Positions 22,871 to 34,735 of a DNA stretch of 64,000 nt are shown here, piece by piece (positions within the stretch are counted from its first letter, which is position 1; each line of letters opens with the position of its first letter). The notes under the pieces were generated by a model that had not been told where the DNA came from, made no database searches, and saw only the letters and a list, made by a program, of their open reading frames with translations. The position numbers and the translations under genes are program-made. This DNA is from Nectonema munidae. Lineage: Eukaryota > Nematomorpha > Nectonematoida > Nectonematidae. Location: NCBI GenBank assembly GCA_030549495.1, contig JAUIRK010000915.1, positions 62,001 to 126,000 of the forward strand. Reading direction: 5' to 3'.

Positions 22871-22923
22871 CTATAAAATCTCCAAAAGATCATTCCAATC
22901 CCTAAAAAGGTACAGAAATCATT
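22871..22923 (+). pseudogene. C-terminal tail of hAT transposase at the array's left edge
   Basis: Matches 36331-36382, the last 17 codons of the GTF2IRD2-like hAT in copy 2 (KISKRSFQSLKRYRNH-type end). It shows that an upstream unit was cut here. Confidence 0.7.
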
Positions 22924-23224
22924 GAAACATTATTACTTTGGAACATCAAATGATTTTTCACTCCTCAGAACGAACCATTAGAATTGAAGAGGATAATTTA
23001 TAACAGTAGAGGATCTCTCCTGATAACTTTATTTTCTTCTAAGCAAAGCGTTTTTACATTGTTTGAAAGGAAGTATCGTAGGGAAACCTTTCCTGTCTAT
23101 CTGATATTAACTTTGCTCATCTCTACAAATTTTTAAAGTACTTATAAGAATATGAGACAAGTAAGTAACGTAACTTTCTGTTTCTGTCAATATTTTTTCA
23201 AAAAATTGATAAACTGTTAAAAAT

Positions 23225-23275
23225 ATCATATGAGGTGTCATTCACAATTGACGTCAACCTTTTTTGCGCCCCTTT
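23225..23275 (+). repeat. Harbinger-type MITE end inside the unit
   Basis: GGTGTCATTCACAATTGACG and the downstream TTTTTTGCGCCCC resemble the left part of the 147 bp element at 56929. Repeated at about 29816 and 36683 in the other copies. No partner end was found. Confidence 0.45.
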
Positions 23276-24379
23276 TCAAAGGATTTGTCTTAGTTCACTC
23301 AAGTAATTCACAAAATTATTCTTGTGTTCTTTGATGAATGGGGTTACGAGTTATCATTTTGAAACAAATCTTCCCTTGTGTTCTTTGCCTTGAGGCTAAT
23401 GATGCATCAATTTCATGCAGCGTCTAGCGTAGACAGTAAGATCCCGTAAATTGTAAGTTTTGTAACGGAACTACCGAATTAATGAGTCAAGAATCTCACA
23501 CTTGAATTTTGAGTCCATTTTTAATGAAAACTATTGAAATTCGATGAGTTTTTTCTGACTCTTAATTATCAAAGCAAATCGCCTTCTAATCGTAATAGAG
23601 ATAAATGAGTAGGAAATGATTAAAATCCATTCTTTCTATAATAATTATTATCAGTGCATCCGACTGTTTGATCGCTTTTTTAATCGTCATCGGTTAATTT
23701 TAAACAGTTTTTGGATTTTTTGTTGAGCGTTTTTTATTTTTAATAAAATCGCATTTCTTCTGCATGCATCTCTAAAAATAATACTCGTAAATTGACTCTA
23801 AGATTTTGAACACAACATCTCACTAGTGTATTCCTAAGCCCTAAATCTGACTTAAAAAATCATTTGAGGCATGATTAGCAGTGGCAAGAGTATTTAACCA
23901 AATAACTTCGAATGGTTAATTGCATTTAACAATAAATTTAGCACATCTCATGATTCTATATCATTCGTGCGTTTATTAATCCAAAAATAAATATGATGCT
24001 TCAAATGTAAAAGTGTTCCCTGTGCTTTTTCATGTAAATATGTAAAAGCTTTACGTAAAGAAATTGATTTCGCAAAGTTTTGATGTAATTTTCCCGAGAT
24101 ACGCTCGCATCTCAATTGTTCCATCCTATTGGATTTATCTTTGTTCTTGCTTCAATCACCGGAGAGAGTATTGGAAGTAGATAGACATAAAATTTCAAAA
24201 GATTAACGAAGCTACATTAATGTTATGTTATACAAAAAAAGGTTCAAAAAAAAGAAGAAAATTAGAGCTTATTATTAAAAGTGGTTTTTTAGTTATAAAT
24301 TTTGTAATTTAGATTTCTATAAATTGTTACCTACGATTGATCATTTTTAAAAAGGCTCAGTAAATCGTGAAACTCGAGG

Positions 24380-24640
24380 TCTTCTTTAAACACCTGCTTC
24401 ACCTTGGGAAGATTCGAAATCGTTCTCCCGTAACTGTACCAATGAATAGAGTTGTTGTACAAAGAAAATCCTTCTTTAATGTTTTAGACATTGTTGCAAT
24501 ACCAAAATCAATTATTTTAATCGCTAACCACTATATTACCAGGCTTTATGTCTCTGTGAATTACGTTCAAATTGCATATGTATTCAATTCCAAGGGATAT
24601 TTGGGCACAAATCGACCTATTTTTTTTTACCATTCCATTG
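24380..24640 (-). pseudogene. Protein kinase catalytic-domain fragment, copy 1
   Basis: Minus strand reads CAQISLGIEYICNLN, then VIHRDIKPGNIVVSD, the catalytic loop HRDxKxxN. After a one-base frame change it reads KIIDFGIATMSKTLKKDF, with the magnesium-binding DFG motif intact in this copy, then CTTTLFIGTVTGE, roughly the activation segment (GTxxYxxPE in live kinases). Only about 80 residues of a roughly 270-residue domain remain; the glycine loop, the VAIK lysine and the C-lobe are absent. Frame breaks mean no kinase can be made. The parent gene and kinase group are not clear. Confidence 0.75.
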
Positions 24641-25476
24641 ATTCACACCCATCCAATAATTTAGAGTTTTCCCCTCAATGTGTTCTTGTCAAATCTGGAA
24701 TGCAAGTCCCCTCGTCGAAACGAGGTACTATCGCACTGAGGCGAGGGTGTCATGTGAGCCAGACAACTAACACTCATTGTAGCTTGCTTTTGCAAAAGTC
24801 GCTTCTCTCAAGCTTTGAAGAAAATCTCCACTGATCGATCTTTGAAGAAGATCTCTACTGTGTGATCCATCAAAGATCTTGTTGCTAGCGTAATAGGTAT
24901 TTATTTGTAAAAAATCTGAGGTTAGAAATTAATATCTTACAGTTTACTGAATCAAAATTTCAGTTAACCCTCGCAGGACGAACTATGGCTTTTTACTCCC
25001 GGTGACACTTTGACTTCGTTTTTCGAAGAGAAAAACATATGAAACGAAATATAAATATATTATGTAATTTTTATTTAGACTATTTTTCATTCGAAGAAAA
25101 AAATTTTCTTTTGATTAACTGATTCAATTTTTTTTCGAATGAAATTCTAAGACTTTTAATTCTAAATACTTAAAAAAAATTTCATTAGGAAAACTAAACT
25201 AATTTTAGAAAAATAAGTTTCCATAAAAAAAATCAACTTTAGTAAAGTTATATAAAGTTTTCAAAATATTGAAAATTATATGTTCAAAAGAAAAATCTCT
25301 AGGATTCATTACCCATAATTGGTGACGGCAAATCAAAAAGACCTAGGATCTTCTTATGGAGCAAACGAGTCTAATCTAGAAGGTATACTTGTCTTGAACT
25401 AGTCAGTCTATGTTTTAGTAAAACTTAAATGTTTTCTTCGAGAATCGACTCTCTTATTTATACATGTGTATGAAAT

Positions 25477-26111
25477 GGTACGCGGACATTTAGCCGACAG
25501 ACATCTGACCGAATGGACATTTAGCCGACGTACATTTCACCGAACGGACATTTGACAGAACAGACAATTGATCTTTCGGCCAAATGCCCGGAAACGGTAA
25601 AGATGCGTATGTTATCTTACGCTGTTTATAACACAATTTTGTATATCCTTACGTGCCACCAATGAAATGTATTCGTCTACAGAGCACAAGTTTCACACTT
25701 ATAACTGGATCTTCGTTCATCGAGTATTAAGCATCTATGTAATCAATCACTCTTGCTCACTCAGGACTAATTTGCTATATTTTTGTAGGTTATAAGGGTC
25801 TAACTAATTACTGATCCACAATATTCCATTTTATGGTTGGATTTGAAAATATGCTATACTATACTAACATCGACTCTAAAACTAACAACATTCTAACTAT
25901 ACTAAAACTAACAATATTCTAACTATACTAAATGTTTATTCTAAAATCTATTCTAAATGTTTATTCGATCAAATGTCCGTTCGGTCAAATGTCTGTTCGG
26001 TCAAATGTCCGTTTGGTGAAATGTCGGTTCGGTCAAATGTTTGTTCGGCTAAATGTCCATTCGGTCAGATGTCTGTCGGCCAATTTTCTTTCGGCCAAAT
26101 GTCCGGACACG
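25477..26111. mobile_element. MULE-like MITE with internal 16-bp repeats, copy 1
   Basis: Bounded by a perfect 9-bp direct repeat GTATGAAAT (25468-25476 and 26112-26120). Both arms, about 110-150 bp and inverted to each other, are built of repeated phrases such as GACATTTAGCCGA, GACATCTGACCGA and GACATTTGACCGA (left) and TCGGTCAAATGTC (right). A 9-bp target duplication plus long terminal inverted repeats suggests a Mutator-like origin; no transposase inside. The arms give chance open frames of Cys-Pro-Phe-Gly-type repeats, which are not genes. Confidence 0.65.
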
Positions 26112-26274
26112 GTATGAAATTTCTCTATAAATATATCAACAATGAGAAAAAAGACTTGAAAAATATATAAAATTTATTCACATGAAGGACATATTAACTT
26201 TGTATGAGTCTTAAAAATAAACTTTTTGCAAATATCACATCTTCTCGTGCCTCTACTTTTTAGCTTGCAGTCTT

Positions 26275-27540
26275 CTACAGAGCAAAATCCAAGGGAAGAT
26301 TGAGGTTAATTTCTGTCAAAAGTAGTTTCGACTCCGAAAAAAGATTTCTTCTTATTTTACTCATGCTAGAACTGTTTGATCTAAAACGCATAGATTCCTC
26401 AGTCAAACTGAAACACAAATGTCTAATAAAGTGATTTCTTCCACCTCTTTTTATACTTGGAAATAAGCTAGAGTCATTTTCAGAGCATATTATCCAACTA
26501 TTCAGTGCTGATATATCCAAATAATTGGTAAAAATGGTCATAGGCCACCTCCTACTTGCTCTATATGACGTATATTCTCTCAACATCTTATTCGCAGTAT
26601 CGACGCCCCTTTGTACTTATTATACATAATAATTGTTTCTGGTTTGTTATAATCTGGAGTACATTTTATTTCATTCATGTGTTGACTCGACATAATATAA
26701 ACAACTTTAAAAAATTTTTTGGCATGTAAGCTGTAAGAGAGGCGTTAGAAGCAAAGAAATCTGCTTTCACACTCATTCAGTCCCAGACGTTTCATATGTT
26801 CAGGACGAAAAAATGGGGCATGAAGGTTCTATTTGACCCAACGGTTCCCAATATCGTAATATCATTTTTTTGAGCCCATTCACAAAGTTCATAGGACATA
26901 AAAAACCTGTCAACTACTATTCCTGTGACATTGGGAACATCAATACTTTTTATAAGTCTCTTTACTATAGAATTACCGCTAAAATAAGCAGGTTCGCTGA
27001 GTCCTGTTACATAAATTATAGGTTGTAAAAGGTAGAAAGATTTTGAGTCGTTACAATGATATACCTTTATTCCGTAATGACCGGGTTTAGACGCATCATA
27101 AATTTTGAGTAAACATCCACCTTGGAATTTAACGAGTTGCTCATCAATTGTAATGTATTCATTCGGACAGTAATGCTTTGGAAACACTTTACAAAAATGT
27201 TCTTGTAAAAACCGAACTTTGCATATTTTATCACTTAGATTGACTGTTGTTTTGAAATCAAATCTAATATAGGTATTGATTAGAACAAACACATCGCAAG
27301 TGATTGATGCAATCAAAAAAGGTTCACCGAACTTGTCAGTAAAGAGATACTTAACATCGACACGTTGATTTCTTGACTGTCCCATGTAAAGCATGCATCC
27401 TAATTGTGCAAGGAGATGGTGAATACTGAACTTTTCATAGCAATACTTTAAATTTTGATGCCGAGAAGTTTCCCCACTACAAAGTAAATAATATAAGTAA
27501 TGGAAAGCAGAAAAAGTCAAATATATTTTAAAACGACTCT
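26275..27540 (-). pseudogene. piggyBac transposase, copy 1
   Basis: Cut-and-paste DDE transposase. Order on minus: FSIHHLLAQLGCMLYMGQSRN; FTDKFGEPFLIAS; then EYITIDEQLVKFQGGC with the first catalytic Asp; SKPGHYGIKVY; NVTGIVVDRFFMSYELCEWA with the second Asp; KNDITILGTVGSNR; then KPETIIMYNKYKG. After a one-base shift comes VDTANKMLREYTSYRASRRW with the third Asp and PMTIFTNYLDISALNSW. Broken by frameshifts near 26610 and 26800. This copy keeps the stretch around 26950-26985 that copy 2 has lost, and lacks 13 bases near 26727 that copy 2 keeps. Confidence 0.85.
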
Positions 27541-27862
27541 CAAATAGACCACTCTTTCAAATATACAACACATTTTGAGGTTATAATTTGTACAAACCGA
27601 AAATATGGTGATAAATTATGCACATCCACAAAGTTGCATAAATATTATCGAGTTACATAGTCGGAGATTGTCACGAAACACAAAGGTAAGAAGAATATCA
27701 AGTACTTTTGACAGCTAACTCTTCTTTCTCTCATATTATATCCTGATATAAGATACAAGAAATGCGGAGACCTTTGAAAAACTTTAAGTCCGTACCGGTA
27801 TAATTAAAGTGGATTTAAATAAATAAAAAATTTATTTTTATTGCCTTTGACCCAATGGTAAC

Positions 27863-28057
27863 TTATTCAATTATTGCATTTGTAAAGGAAAATCTTTTAA
27901 GAAGCCTTTTTCCATCGTTTGCTAAATCCTTTCCCTTTGAATAAAGTTGAATATTTTTACCATTTTCTTTTCTAATTACTGATGGATTAACGTTCTTTGT
28001 GTTGAATAGTTTTCTTTCTTGATTCCCCATATTTATGTATTCAGTTAGTCTGAACAT
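27863..28057 (-). other. Unidentified 64-codon open frame, repeated in both units
   Basis: Open frame MFRLTEYINMGNQERKLFN..., unchanged at 34432-34626. It lies between the piggyBac and hAT transposases, with AATAAA-like sequence near its end. No family is recognised, and near-identity of the copies only reflects recent duplication. Confidence 0.2.
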
Positions 28058-28164
28058 ACCATCATGGTCAGAGGCCTAAATATCTCCGTTGGCTCTTCCA
28101 GTAGTTCACGAAGAACTAAATCTAAAATAATAATAATACATTTTTTCCAATTGTCTCAAAGGAA

Positions 28165-29709
28165 AACCAATGTGTTTACTGTTTTCAGAGTCAGTTGCTG
28201 TTATGAAAGAATATAATGTGAAAAAACACTATATGTCCAAACACTCATCTCTTTATGATAATTTTCAAGGTGAACGTAGAAAACAAAAAGTCGAAAAACT
28301 GATTAAATATTTGACAGAACAGCAGACAATTTTCGCCAAAAAATGTGATCATGCCGACAATATCATTCGTGCTAGTTATATTGTCAGTGAGAAGATTGCA
28401 AAATATTCAAAAAATTATTCTGTGTCCAGGCAGAAAGAAATAGATAATATTAGTTTGTCTCGTAGAACTGTAATAAGACGGATTAATGAACTTGCTACCA
28501 ATATAAAAACTGTGTTGAAAGAACTTGCTTCGAAATTTAAGTATTTTTTCTTAGCTATTGATGAGAGTTCTGACGTAGAAAATACATCCCAACTTACAGT
28601 TTTTGTACGTGGAATTGATGACGATTTCAATATCATAAAAGAAATGCTTGGTCTTCAAGCCATGAAAGACACCACCACTGGAGAGGATATTTTTCAAGAA
28701 TTGAAAATGTTAATGGTAAATTTATTAATCTCTATTTTGAAAACTTCATGGTTTAGCAACAGATGGTGCCCCTGCAATGGTTGGTAAAAAAGTTGGCTTA
28801 ACTTCTAAAATTAAAAAGGAGTTTACTTCTATGGACATAGACACAAAAGATTTTTCCGCGTTTCACTTCATAATTCACCAAGATAATTTGTGCGCCAAGT
28901 CCTTCAAATTTGAACACGTCATGTCTAGAGTAGTTTCGAGTATCAATTTTATAAAATCTCGAGCATTAAATCACCACTAGTTTAATGAATTTCTTGAGGA
29001 TGTCCAGACAGAATATGGATATCTGGTTTACTACTGTGAAGCACGATGGTTGAGCAAAAGAAAAATGTTTAAACGATTTTATGATTGAAATTTTCCAATT
29101 TATGGAAATGAAAGCAAGTCTTTCCTGAATTCAGTGATGATGGCTGGGTACGGGATTTAGCTTTTCTTGTTGACTATACTTCATATCTTAATGGCTTGAA
29201 TTCAAAATTGCAAGGAAAGGGACAATTTGTTCATCAGTTGTAGAGTCATATCCGAACATTCCAAAACTAAATTCAACTGTGGGAAAAACAGCTGAGAAAT
29301 GGTAATATTTTCCATTTCCTTATACCGGTGCAAAGCAGACTGCACTTCCTATGCTGAGATTATATCAATTCACAAATAATTCATAAGTAGATTTCAGTTC
29401 ACAAGAAACGAATCTATCTGTTTTCTCTTCACCATTTGATATGAATGTTGAGGAAGCTCCAAAGGAACTGTAGATGGAATTGATTGAACTTAAAGGAAAT
29501 GAAGATCTGAGACGAAAAATGAGAGATTATTCGTTACTGGAATTTTATAAAAAATCTACCTAAAGAAGTTTTCCACAGGATCACTGTTTTTGCAAGAAAA
29601 AAATGTCATTATTCCGGAGTACTTATATATGTGAGCAGTAGTTTACGAAAATGAAATATATAAAATCAAAAACAAGATCAAGTCTGACGGACAATCACCT
29701 TGAAAATAA
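28165..29709 (+). pseudogene. GTF2IRD2-like hAT transposase, unit copy 1
   Basis: Starts near a BED-type finger remnant (CLLFSESVAVMKEYNVKKHY). The RNase H-like core follows with FFLAIDESSDVENTSQLTVF (first Asp), LATDGAPAMVGKKVGL (second Asp, reached through a frame change near 28750), FHFIIHQDNLCAKSF (HCIIHQ in relatives), VMSRVVSSINFIKSRALNHH and YCEARWLSKRKMFKRF. Then LVDYTSYLNGLNSKLQGKG and a dimerisation-region CEQ.FTKMKYIKSKTRSSLT. Multiple stops and frameshifts. The last roughly 30 codons are lost at the unit junction. Related to the transposase fused into mammalian GTF2IRD2 (Charlie8-type hAT). Confidence 0.85.
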
Positions 29710-30967
29710 CTTTAAAAAAAATTTTAAAGTACTTATAAGAATATGAGACAAGTAAGTAACGTAACTTTCTGTTTCTGTCAATATTTTTTCAAAAAATTGA
29801 TAAACTGTTAAAAATATCATATGAGGTGTCATTCACAATTGACGTCAACCTTTTTTGCGCCCCTTTTCAAAGGATTTGTCTTAGTTCACTCAAGTAATTC
29901 ACAAAATTATTCTTGTGTTCTTTGATGAATGGGGTTACGAGTTATCATTTTGAAACAAATCTTCCCTTGTGTTCTTTGCCTTGAGGCTAATGATGCATCA
30001 ATTTCATGCAGCGTCTAGCGTAGACAGTAAGATCCCGTAAATTGTAAGTTTTGTAACGGAACTACCGAATTAATGAGTCAAGAATCTCACACTTGAATTT
30101 TGAGTCCATTTTTAATGAAAACTATTGAAATTCGATGAGTTTTTTCTGACTCTTAATTATCAAAGCAAATCGCCTTCTAATCGTAATAGAGATAAATGAG
30201 TAGGAAATGATTAAAATCCATTCTTTCTATAATAATTATTATCAGTGCATCCGACTGTTTGATCGCTTTTTTAATCGTCATCGGTTAATTTTAAACAGTT
30301 TTTGGATTTTTTGTTGAGCGTTTTTTATTTTTAATAAAATCGCATTTCTTCTGCATGCATCTCTAAAAATAATACTCGTAAATTGACTCTAAGATTTTGA
30401 ACACAACATCTCACTAGTGTATTCCTAAGCCCTAAATCTGACTTAAAAAATCATTTGAGGCATGATTAGCAGTGGCAAGAGTATTTAACCAAATAACTTC
30501 GAATGGTTAATTGCATTTAACAATAAATTTAGCACATCTCATGATTCTATATCATTCGTGCGTTTATTAATCCAAAAATAAATATGATGCTTCAAATGTA
30601 AAAGTGTTCCCTGTGCTTTTTCATGTAAATATGTAAAAGCAATACGTAAAGAAATTGATTTCGCAAAGTTTTGATGTAATTTTCCCGAGATACGCTCGCA
30701 TCTCAATTGTTCCATCCTATTGGATTTATCTTTGTTCTTGCTTCAATCGCCGGAGAGAGTATTGGAAGTAGATAGACATAAAAGTTTCAAAAGATTAACG
30801 AAGCTACATGTTATGTTATACAAAAAAAGGAGTCAAAAAAAGAAGAAAATTAGAGCTTATTATTAAAAGTGGTTTTTTAGTTATAAATTTTGTAATTTAG
30901 ATTTCTATAAATTGTTACCTACGATTGATCATTTTTAAAAAGGCTCAGTAAATCGTGAAACTCGAGG

Positions 30968-31230
30968 TCTTCTTTAAACACCTGCTTCACCTTGGGAAGA
31001 TTCGAAATCGTTCTCCCGTAACTGTACCAATGAATAGAGTTGTTGTACAAAGAAAATCCTTCTTTAATGTTTTAGACATTGTTGCAATATCAAAATCAAT
31101 TATTTTAATCGCTAACCACTATATTACCAGGCTTTATGTCTCTGTGAATTACGTTCAAATTGCATATGTATTCAATTCCAAGGGATATTTGGTCACAAAT
31201 CGGCCTAATTTTTTTTACCATTCCATTGAT
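30968..31230 (-). pseudogene. Protein kinase fragment, copy 2
   Basis: Same fragment as 24380-24640 with HRDIKPGN, but the magnesium-binding motif reads DFD instead of DFG (one base different), as in copy 3. It is otherwise nearly identical to copy 1. Confidence 0.7.
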
Positions 31231-32076
31231 TCACACCCATCCAATAATTTAGAGTTTTCCCCTCAATGTGTTCTTGTCAAATCTGGAATGCAAGTCCCCT
31301 CGTCGAAACGAGGTACTATCGCACTGAGGCGAGGGTGTCATGTGAGCCAGACAACTAACACTCATTGTAGCTTGCTTTTGCAAAAGTCGCTTCTCTCAAG
31401 CTTTGAAGAAAATCTCCACTGATCGATCTTTGAAGAAGATCTCCACTGTGTGATCCATCAAAGATCTTGTTGCTAGCGTAATAGGTATTTATTTGTAAAA
31501 AATCTGAGGTTAGAAATTAATATCTTACAGTTTACTGAATCAAAATTTCAGTTAACCCTCGCAGGACGAACTATGGCTTTTTACTCCCGGTGACACTTTG
31601 ACTTCGTTTTTCGAAGAGAAAAACATATGAAACGAAATATAAATATATTATGTAATTTTTATTTAGACTATTTTTCATTCGAAGAAAAAAATTTTCTTTT
31701 GATTAACTGATTAAATTTTTTTCTAAAGTTTTTTCGAATGAAATTCTAAGACTTTTAATTCTAAATACTTAAAAAAAATTTCATTAGGAAAACTAAACTA
31801 ATTTTAGAAAAATAAGTTTCCATAAAAAAAATCAACTTTAGTAAAGTTATATAAAGTTTTCAAAATATTGAAAATTATATGTTCAAAAGAAAAATCTCTA
31901 GGATTCATTACCCATAATTGGTGACGGCAAATCAAAAAAGACCTAGGATCTTCTTATGGAGCAAACGAGTCTAATCTAGAAGGTATACTTGTCTTGAACT
32001 AGTCAGTCTATGTTTTAGTAAAACTTAAATGTTTTCTTCGAGAATCGACTCTCTTATTTATACATGTGTATGAAAT

Positions 32077-32711
32077 GGTACGCGGACATTTAGCCGACAG
32101 ACATCTGACCGAATGGACATTTAGCCGACGTACATTTCACCGAACGGACATTTGACAGAACAGACAATTGATCTTTCGGCCAAATGCCCGGAAACGGTAA
32201 AGATGCGTATGTTATCTTACGCTGTTTATAACACAATTTTGTATATCCTTACGTGCCACCAATGAAATGTATTCGTCTACAGAGCACAAGTTTCACACTT
32301 ATAACTGGATCTTCGTTCATCGAGTATTAAGCATCTATGTAATCAATCACTCTTGCTCACTCAGGACTAATTTGCTATATTTTTGTAGGTTATAAGGGTC
32401 TAACTAATTACTGATCCACAATATTCCATTTTATGGTTGGATTTGAAAATATGCTATACTATACTAACATCGACTCTAAAACTAACAACATTCTAACTAT
32501 ACTAAAACTAACAATATTCTAACTATACTAAATGTTTATTCTAAAATCTATTCTAAATGTTTATTCGATCAAATGTCCGTTCGGTCAAATGTCTGTTCGG
32601 TCAAATGTCCGTTTGGTGAAATGTCGGTTCGGTCAAATGTTTGTTCGGCTAAATGTCCATTCGGTCAGATGTCTGTCGGCCAATTTTCTTTCGGCCAAAT
32701 GTCCGGACACG
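32077..32711. mobile_element. MULE-like MITE, copy 2
   Basis: Same element and same 9-bp flanking GTATGAAAT as copy 1; it was duplicated with the unit and is not an independent insertion. Confidence 0.65.
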
Positions 32712-32874
32712 GTATGAAATTTCTCTATAAATATATCAACAATGAGAAAAAAGACTTGAAAAATATATAAAATTTATTCACATGAAGGACATATTAACTT
32801 TGTATGAGTCTTAAAGATAAACTTTTTGCAAATATCACATCTTCTCGTGCCTCTACTTTTTAGCTTGCAGTCTT

Positions 32875-34113
32875 CTACAGAGCAAAATCCACGGGAAGAT
32901 TGAGGTTAATTTCTGTCAAAAGTAGTTTCGACTCCGAAAAAAGATTTCTTCTTATTTTAATCATGCTAGAACTGTTTGATCTAAAACGCATAGATTCCTC
33001 AGTCAAACTGAAACACAAATGTCTAATAAAGTGATTTCTTCCACCTCTTTTTATACTTGGAAATAAGCTAGAGTCATTTTCAGAGCATATTATCCAACTA
33101 TTCAGTGCTGATATATCCAAATAATTGGTAAAAATGGTCATAGGCCACCTCCTACTTGCTCTATATGACGTATATTCTCTCAACATCTTATTCACAGTAT
33201 CGACGCCCCTTTGTACTTATTATACATAATAATTGTTTCTGGTTTGTTATACTCTGGAGTACATTTTATTTCATTCATATGTTGACTCGACATAATATAA
33301 ACAACCTTAAAAATTTTTTTGGCATGTTTTCTTGGAATGTAAGCTGTAAGAGAGGCGTCAGAAGCAAAGAAATCTGCTTTCACACTCATTCAGTCCCAGA
33401 CGTTTCATATGTTCAGGACGAAAAAAAATGGGGCATGAAGGTTCTATTTGACCTAACGGTTTCCAATATCGTAATATCATTTTTTTGAGCCCATTCAAAA
33501 GTTCATAGGACATGAAAAACCTGTCAACTACTATTCCTGTGCCATTGGGAACATCAATACTTTTTCGCTGAGTCCTGTTACATAAATTATAGGTTGTAAA
33601 AGGTAGAAAGATTTTGAGTCGTTACAATGATATACCTTTATTCCGTAATGACCGGGTTTAGACGCATCATAAATTTTGAGTAAACATCCACCTCGGAATT
33701 TAACGAGTTGCTCATCAATTGTAATGTATTCATTCGGACAGTAATGCTTTGGAAACACTTTACAAAAATGTTCTTGTAAAAACCGAACTTTGCATATTTT
33801 ATCACTTAGATTGACTGTTGTTTTGAAATCAAATCTAATATAGGTATTGATTAGAACAAACACATCGCAAGTGATTGATGCAATCAAAAAAGGTTCACCG
33901 AACTTGTCAGTAGAGATACTTAACATCGACACGTTGATTTCTTGACTGTCCCATGTAAAGCATGCATCCTAATTGTGCAAGGAGATGGTGAATACTGAAC
34001 TTTTCATAGCAATACTTTAAATTTTGATGCCGAGAAGTTTCCCCACTACAAAGTAAATAATATAAGTAATGGAAAGCAGAAAAAGTCAAATATATTTTAA
34101 AACGACTCTCCAA
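32875..34113 (-). pseudogene. piggyBac transposase, copy 2
   Basis: Same motifs as copy 1 (EYITIDEQLVKFRGGC, SKPGHYGIKVY, YTSYRASRRWPM). Keeps a longer middle (SVKADFFASDASLTAYIPRK then HAKKIFKVVYIMSSQHMNEI) but has lost about 30-40 bases near 33560, around the stretch leading to the second Asp. Also frameshifted near 33915. Confidence 0.8.
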
Positions 34114-34431
34114 TAGACCACTCTTTCAAATATACAACACATTTTGAGGTTATAATTTGTACAAACCGAAAATATGGTGATAAATTATTCACATACACAA
34201 AGTTGCATAAATATTATCAAGTTACATAGTCGGATATTGTCACGAAACACAAAGGTAAGAAGAATATCAAGTACTTTTGACAGCTAACTCTTCTTTCTCT
34301 CATATTATATCCTGATATAAGATACAAGAAATGCGGAGACCTTTGAAAAACTTTAAGTCCGTACCGGTATAATTAAAGTGGATTTAAATAAATAAAAAAT
34401 TTATTTTTATTGCCTTTGACCCAATGGTAAC

Positions 34432-34626
34432 TTATTCAATTATTGCATTTGTAAAGGAAAATCTTTTAAGAAGCCTTTTTCCATCGTTTGCTAAATCCTT
34501 TCCCTTTGAATAAAGTTGAATATTTTTACCATTTTCTTTTCTAATTACTGATGGATTAACGTTCTTTGTGTTGAATAGTTTTCTTTCTTGATTCCCCATA
34601 TTTATGTATTCAGTTAGTCTGAACAT
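34432..34626 (-). other. Unidentified 64-codon open frame, second copy
   Basis: Identical at protein level to 27863-28057; see that entry. No function can be assigned. Confidence 0.2.
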
Positions 34627-34735
34627 ACCATCATGGTCAGAGGCCTAAATATCTCCGTTGGCTCTTCCAGTAGTTCACGAAGAACTAAATCTAAAATAAT
34701 AATAATACATTTTTTCCAATTGTCTCAAAGGAAAA

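Larger units (their letters stand above)
24968..27560 (-). mobile_element. piggyBac element in unit copy 1
   Basis: TTAA at 24964-24967 followed by CCCTCGCAGGACGAAC is a plausible piggyBac terminus. The transposase lies on minus at 26275-27540, so this is the 3' side. A MITE (25477-26111) sits in the 3' region. The other terminus was not found before the hAT sequence begins near 28145. Confidence 0.6.
31556..34130 (-). mobile_element. piggyBac element in unit copy 2
   Basis: TTAA at 31552-31555 then CCCTCGCAGGACG. Same organisation as copy 1; the MITE is at about 32077-32711 and transposase remnants at 32875-34113. Confidence 0.6.

Noticed and set aside
24367-24834. 155-codon plus-strand open frame, repeated at 30955
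   Set aside because: It is the antisense of the kinase fragment; the minus strand has HRDIKPGN and DFG.
25932-26170. Cys- and Phe-Gly-Gln-rich repeated peptides on the plus strand
   Set aside because: They are translations of the 16-bp repeats in a MITE arm and appear in two overlapping frames.
33156-33488. 110-codon plus-strand frame
   Set aside because: Antisense of the piggyBac transposase copy 2.
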